The position numbers and the translations under genes were made by a program. A stretch of 9,468 nucleotides of DNA from an uncultured Lachnospiraceae bacterium (lineage in GTDB: Bacteria; Bacillota; Clostridia; Lachnospirales; Lachnospiraceae), in assembly GCA_934418055.1 (NCBI GenBank), contig CAKRWX010000077.1, positions 1 to 9,468 of the forward strand, read 5' to 3'. Numbering within the stretch: position 1 is the stretch's first letter; each line of letters opens with the position of its first letter. Below the pieces are notes generated by a model that was given only the letters and a program-made list of their open reading frames with translations, was not told the DNA's origin and did no database searches. Below are positions 7,352 to 9,468 of the stretch, piece after piece.

Positions 7352-7503
7352 CAAATGCGGAAGGTAAGAAAAAACGTCAGCTCCACGTAGGCTCTACCCA
7401 GAAAATGCGCCTTCCGATCACCACAGGATATGCCGACAAGATCTGTAAAAAACGGGAGTTTGTGCCGGAGGGGAAAGTAAATAATAAACTGTTCTTTTTG
7501 TGA
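7324..7503 (+). other. Unrecognised reading frame in the decayed gap, possible gene relic
   Basis: Frame 1 is open from 7324 to TGA 7501-7503. From about 7348 it has a protein-like composition (LTNAEGKKKRQLHVGSTQKM, then RLPITTGYADKICKKREFVP). The only internal ATG is at 7405, giving 32 residues, and it has no ribosome binding site. I do not recognise it. It may be the tail of a gene whose front was lost, perhaps the same event that truncated the macro domain. The whole 250-base stretch 7299-7548 contains nothing else apart from the promoter near its end. Confidence 0.3.
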
Positions 7504-7508
7504 TTTTA

Positions 7509-7542
7509 TGTTATCATAAGAAAAGCATATCACACAAAGGAG
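7509..7542 (+). promoter_or_regulatory. Extended -10 promoter and strong ribosome binding site
   Basis: An extended -10 element, TG then T then TATCAT, lies at 7509-7517; no good -35 is found 16-18 bases upstream, which is tolerated with a TG extension. The predicted start is near 7524. AAAGGAG at 7536-7542 is a strong Shine-Dalgarno six bases before ATG 7549. Together these indicate that the 476-aa gene is transcribed on its own after the decayed region. Confidence 0.45.
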
Positions 7543-7548
7543 AACGCC

Positions 7549-8979
7549 ATGATTCTGTTTTCGACTGTTTTAAGATTAAATGAGAATTTTACCCAGGATG
7601 ATTTTATAAAGACTGTGATTGAGTGGAACCAGAACAGCCCGCATCCGAAGAATGTGATTTCGGGAATCGTATGGAACGGGGAGCGGAGCGCACGATATGG
7701 GACGGACAAGCTGTGGCTTGCGCTGGAGGAGTACCGGAATGAGAACATTATAGCGGTGCGTTATGAGAAGGTGGAGGCCAACGGTACCATCTGGGACAGC
7801 GACTATATTATGAATTTTAATACCATGAAAATGGCAATTCAGCTGGACAGAAGTTATACGGAAGATGCGCTGATCATGGATCCTGCATTTTCTACTCCGT
7901 ATTTTATCCGACTTCTGATTGAAAAGGGATATCTGCGTGCGGACGGTGATCTGCAGATTACGGAAAAACCTGTTCTGGTAACAGAAACAGAAGTCCCCAA
8001 TCTGACTGATGTGATCAATGGACAGGCGAAGCATGACCTTCCGATTGTTTATGTATCAAAAAACGCAGAAGGAACGCCAATGGTGAATGCCTGGGATATG
8101 GCATACCGTCTGAAAGGGGTTGCACATGTCCTGGCGGCAGAAAACTCACAGATAGATACGCTGCTCAGTGCAGCGTGCGCGGACCAGAATGAAAAGAATG
8201 GTTCTGTTGGAATCTATTATCCAAATACGGCGGCAAAGAACCGGACATTTCCATACCACGTATATGAAGATGGCGGTAAAATGCTGGCAGACCGCATTGT
8301 GCGGAATGTCATTGACTATTGTAACGCGCAGCTGGCGGAGCCGCTTTATACCTGGCAGGGCGTGAATAATGCGCTGTTATTAGACCGTCTGAAGGCTCGG
8401 ACTCTTGAATTTCAGACAGCAGAACTGGAAACCAGGCGTATGAGGGAGGAAAACGATGAACTTCTCGATTCTGTAGATAAGGATCTGGTCCGCTTAAGAA
8501 AGCAGGTGGAGGAACTCACCAGAACCAATGAAGCTTTAAAGTATGAAAACCAGGGTCTGCGATCCAAATTAAACCGTACGGATGCCGCACCGATTCTGTA
8601 CCTGGGCGAGGAAACAGAGCTTTTCCCGGATGAGATCAAGGCAATTCTTCTGGACGCGCTGGAGGCAGAATTACCCAAGTACGAGGAAAAGACACGCAGA
8701 CATACGGTAATTGAAGACGTGATCCGCGAGAACGACTGCAAGAAAACAGCCGGAGAAAAGGCTGAGAAGCTGAAAAATCTGCTGAAAGGCTATAAGTCCC
8801 TGAGCGGATCCCTGAAACGGGAGCTGCAAAATATGGGATTTGAGATCACCGATGACGGAAAACACAGCAAGCTGACCTACTACGGAGACAGCCGTTACAT
8901 GGCAACCCTGGCGAAAACACCGAGTGATGGACGGTCGGGGAGTAATATTGCGGCGGAGATGATCCGGACGATGTTTTAG
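7549..8979 (+). CDS. Uncharacterised coiled-coil protein with HicA-like C-terminal domain
   Basis: A 476-aa soluble protein that I cannot name. Three parts are visible. The N-terminal half (1-265) is globular, with DLPIVYVSK (163-171), MAYRLKGVAHVLAAE (184-198) and NGSVGIYYPN (217-226), a spacing I associate from memory with uncharacterised bacterial proteins. A charged heptad-rich segment (about 275-342) should form a coiled coil and so an oligomer. The C-terminal 60 residues (about 415-476: KSLSGSLKRELQNMGFEI, GKHSKL with H439, then TPSDGRSGSNIAAEMI) resemble the HicA toxin fold, where a His after a Gly-rich turn is catalytic. In this family setting it may bind RNA or serve as an interaction domain. 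No membrane segment or signal peptide. It has its own promoter and ribosome site. No HicB-like antitoxin lies beside it within the window. Confidence 0.82.
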   Translation: MILFSTVLRLNENFTQDDFIKTVIEWNQNSPHPKNVISGIVWNGERSARYGTDKLWLALEEYRNENIIAVRYEKVEANGTIWDSDYIMNFNTMKMAIQLDRSYTEDALIMDPAFSTPYFIRLLIEKGYLRADGDLQITEKPVLVTETEVPNLTDVINGQAKHDLPIVYVSKNAEGTPMVNAWDMAYRLKGVAHVLAAENSQIDTLLSAACADQNEKNGSVGIYYPNTAAKNRTFPYHVYEDGGKMLADRIVRNVIDYCNAQLAEPLYTWQGVNNALLLDRLKARTLEFQTAELETRRMREENDELLDSVDKDLVRLRKQVEELTRTNEALKYENQGLRSKLNRTDAAPILYLGEETELFPDEIKAILLDALEAELPKYEEKTRRHTVIEDVIRENDCKKTAGEKAEKLKNLLKGYKSLSGSLKRELQNMGFEITDDGKHSKLTYYGDSRYMATLAKTPSDGRSGSNIAAEMIRTMF

Positions 8980-8992
8980 AGGGCGCAGGAAT

Positions 8993-9013
8993 CTGTGATA
9001 TACTAAATCACAG
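8993..9013. promoter_or_regulatory. Palindrome overlapping an extended -10 box
   Basis: Arms CTGTGAT (8993-8999) and ATCACAG (9007-9013) form a perfect 7-bp inverted repeat around a 7-base centre. An extended -10 element, TG-A-TATACT at 8996-9004, sits inside it. This is the geometry of a repressor operator laid over a promoter. No T-run follows, so it is not a classic terminator. The gap between TGTGA and TCACA is 9 bases, unlike the 6 of CRP sites. A -35 is poor. It lies 14 bases after the 476-aa gene and would drive whatever lies to the right. Confidence 0.5.
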
Positions 9014-9020
9014 TAAAATG

Positions 9021-9026
9021 AAGGAG
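9021..9026 (+). promoter_or_regulatory. Orphan ribosome binding site at the duplication edge
   Basis: AAGGAG stands 16 bases past the predicted -10 box but no ATG, GTG or TTG follows at a usable distance. The duplicated nitroreductase block begins at 9032, just where a start codon would be expected. It probably belonged to a gene displaced when the block arrived. It is 46 bases from the nitroreductase ATG, too far to serve it. Confidence 0.4.
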
Positions 9027-9031
9027 CTAAG

Positions 9032-9468
9032 TACAAAACGTTCAAACTTCAGATTGACTTAGGATAATAAATATGATTGATGCTATAAGGGATAGAAGAA
9101 GTATACGAAAATATAAAAGTGAACCCGTCAGGAAAGCACTGATCGATCAGATTCTACAGGCGGGGATTGTGGCACCTTCATCTAAAAACCGGCAGCCGTG
9201 GAAATTTATCGTTGTTACGGGAAGCGCGAAAGATGAAGCATGCCGTGTGATGGAAGACGGTATCAGCCGCGAAAGGTCTGCTCCGTTCATTCCGGAGAGC
9301 CGTGAGCATATCGGTGGCGCGGAGCATACGGTTCAAATCATGAAACAGGCCCCAGTCCTGATTTTTGTTGTGAATCCATTGGCTTCAGGCCTCGATAAGG
9401 CACTATCAAACGATGAAAGGGTGTCGGATATCTGCAATGCGCAGTCTATCGGGGCAGCCATCGAAAAC
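9032..9468 (+). repeat. Nitroreductase duplication, copy 2 (runs off the window)
   Basis: Counterpart of 5864-6300 with no gaps. Three of 17 differences lie in the 41 bases before the ATG; the other 14 lie in coding sequence, and 11 of those are silent. It continues past the window, so neither unit length nor end is known. Confidence 0.95.
9073..9468 (+). CDS. FMN-dependent nitroreductase, second copy (3' end outside window)
   Basis: The first 132 codons of a second nitroreductase, open to the window edge. Relative to the complete copy I see only A48V, E52A and F107L. The FMN-contact segments RRSIRKY and SSKNRQPW and the NAQSIGAAIEN helix are unchanged, so this copy looks functional as far as it is visible. 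The AGGA before the ATG is also conserved. Its upstream context is different: a palindromic promoter region instead of the hydrolase gene, so its expression may differ. Confidence 0.88.
   Translation, partial: MIDAIRDRRSIRKYKSEPVRKALIDQILQAGIVAPSSKNRQPWKFIVVTGSAKDEACRVMEDGISRERSAPFIPESREHIGGAEHTVQIMKQAPVLIFVVNPLASGLDKALSNDERVSDICNAQSIGAAIEN

Noticed and set aside
8993..9013. Palindrome as a rho-independent terminator or CRP site
   Set aside because: No T-run follows on either strand, and the spacer between TGTGA and TCACA is 9 bases instead of 6.
1..9468. Long reading frames on the - strand
   Set aside because: All lie opposite well-supported + strand genes, lack ribosome sites and show no recognisable motifs.

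Overview
The window looks like an accessory, defence-island-like stretch of a low-to-moderate GC Clostridia genome, most likely Lachnospiraceae. This rests on the AGGAGG-type ribosome binding sites, the codon use, and protein flavours familiar from gut Firmicutes. It is inference: no rRNA or other phylogenetic marker is present. All supported genes are on the + strand. I see no tRNA, rRNA, CRISPR array or intact transposase.

Region 1 (1-5237) carries two large DNA helicases. The first, about 964 aa, has the layout of the TOTE conflict-system protein: a zinc-cluster/archaeo-eukaryotic primase (AEP) module, a superfamily 2 (SSL2/XPB-like) helicase, and a C-terminal phospholipase-D-like module. 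Its 5' end is odd. The only in-frame start before residue 52 is a poorly placed TTG, while an ATG at 58 would give a natural coiled-coil start if one A were absent. A 136-base gap with a -10 box and two 9-bp direct repeats separates it from a 708-aa UvrD/PcrA-type superfamily 1 helicase.

Region 2 (5331-7298) holds small metabolic or modifying enzymes: a nicotinamidase-like cysteine hydrolase, then a tightly overlapping run of an FMN nitroreductase, a 128-aa protein resembling a detached N-terminal domain of larger restriction-type proteins, and an AT-rich GNAT acetyltransferase. Consecutive genes in this run overlap by 8 bases, so translational coupling is likely.

Region 3 (7299-7548) is decayed. 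It holds a short macro-domain fragment ended by a stop and a second unrecognised reading frame, then a plausible extended -10 promoter for the next gene.

Region 4 (7549-9468) holds a 476-aa coiled-coil protein with a HicA-like C-terminal domain, then a palindrome overlapping an extended -10 box and a ribosome binding site with no start codon. After that comes a second copy of the nitroreductase gene, cut by the window end. The two nitroreductase copies start exactly 3168 bases apart and differ at 17 of 437 aligned bases by my hand count. Copy number change, gene relics and conflict-type proteins together suggest a region shaped by repeated insertion and recombination.
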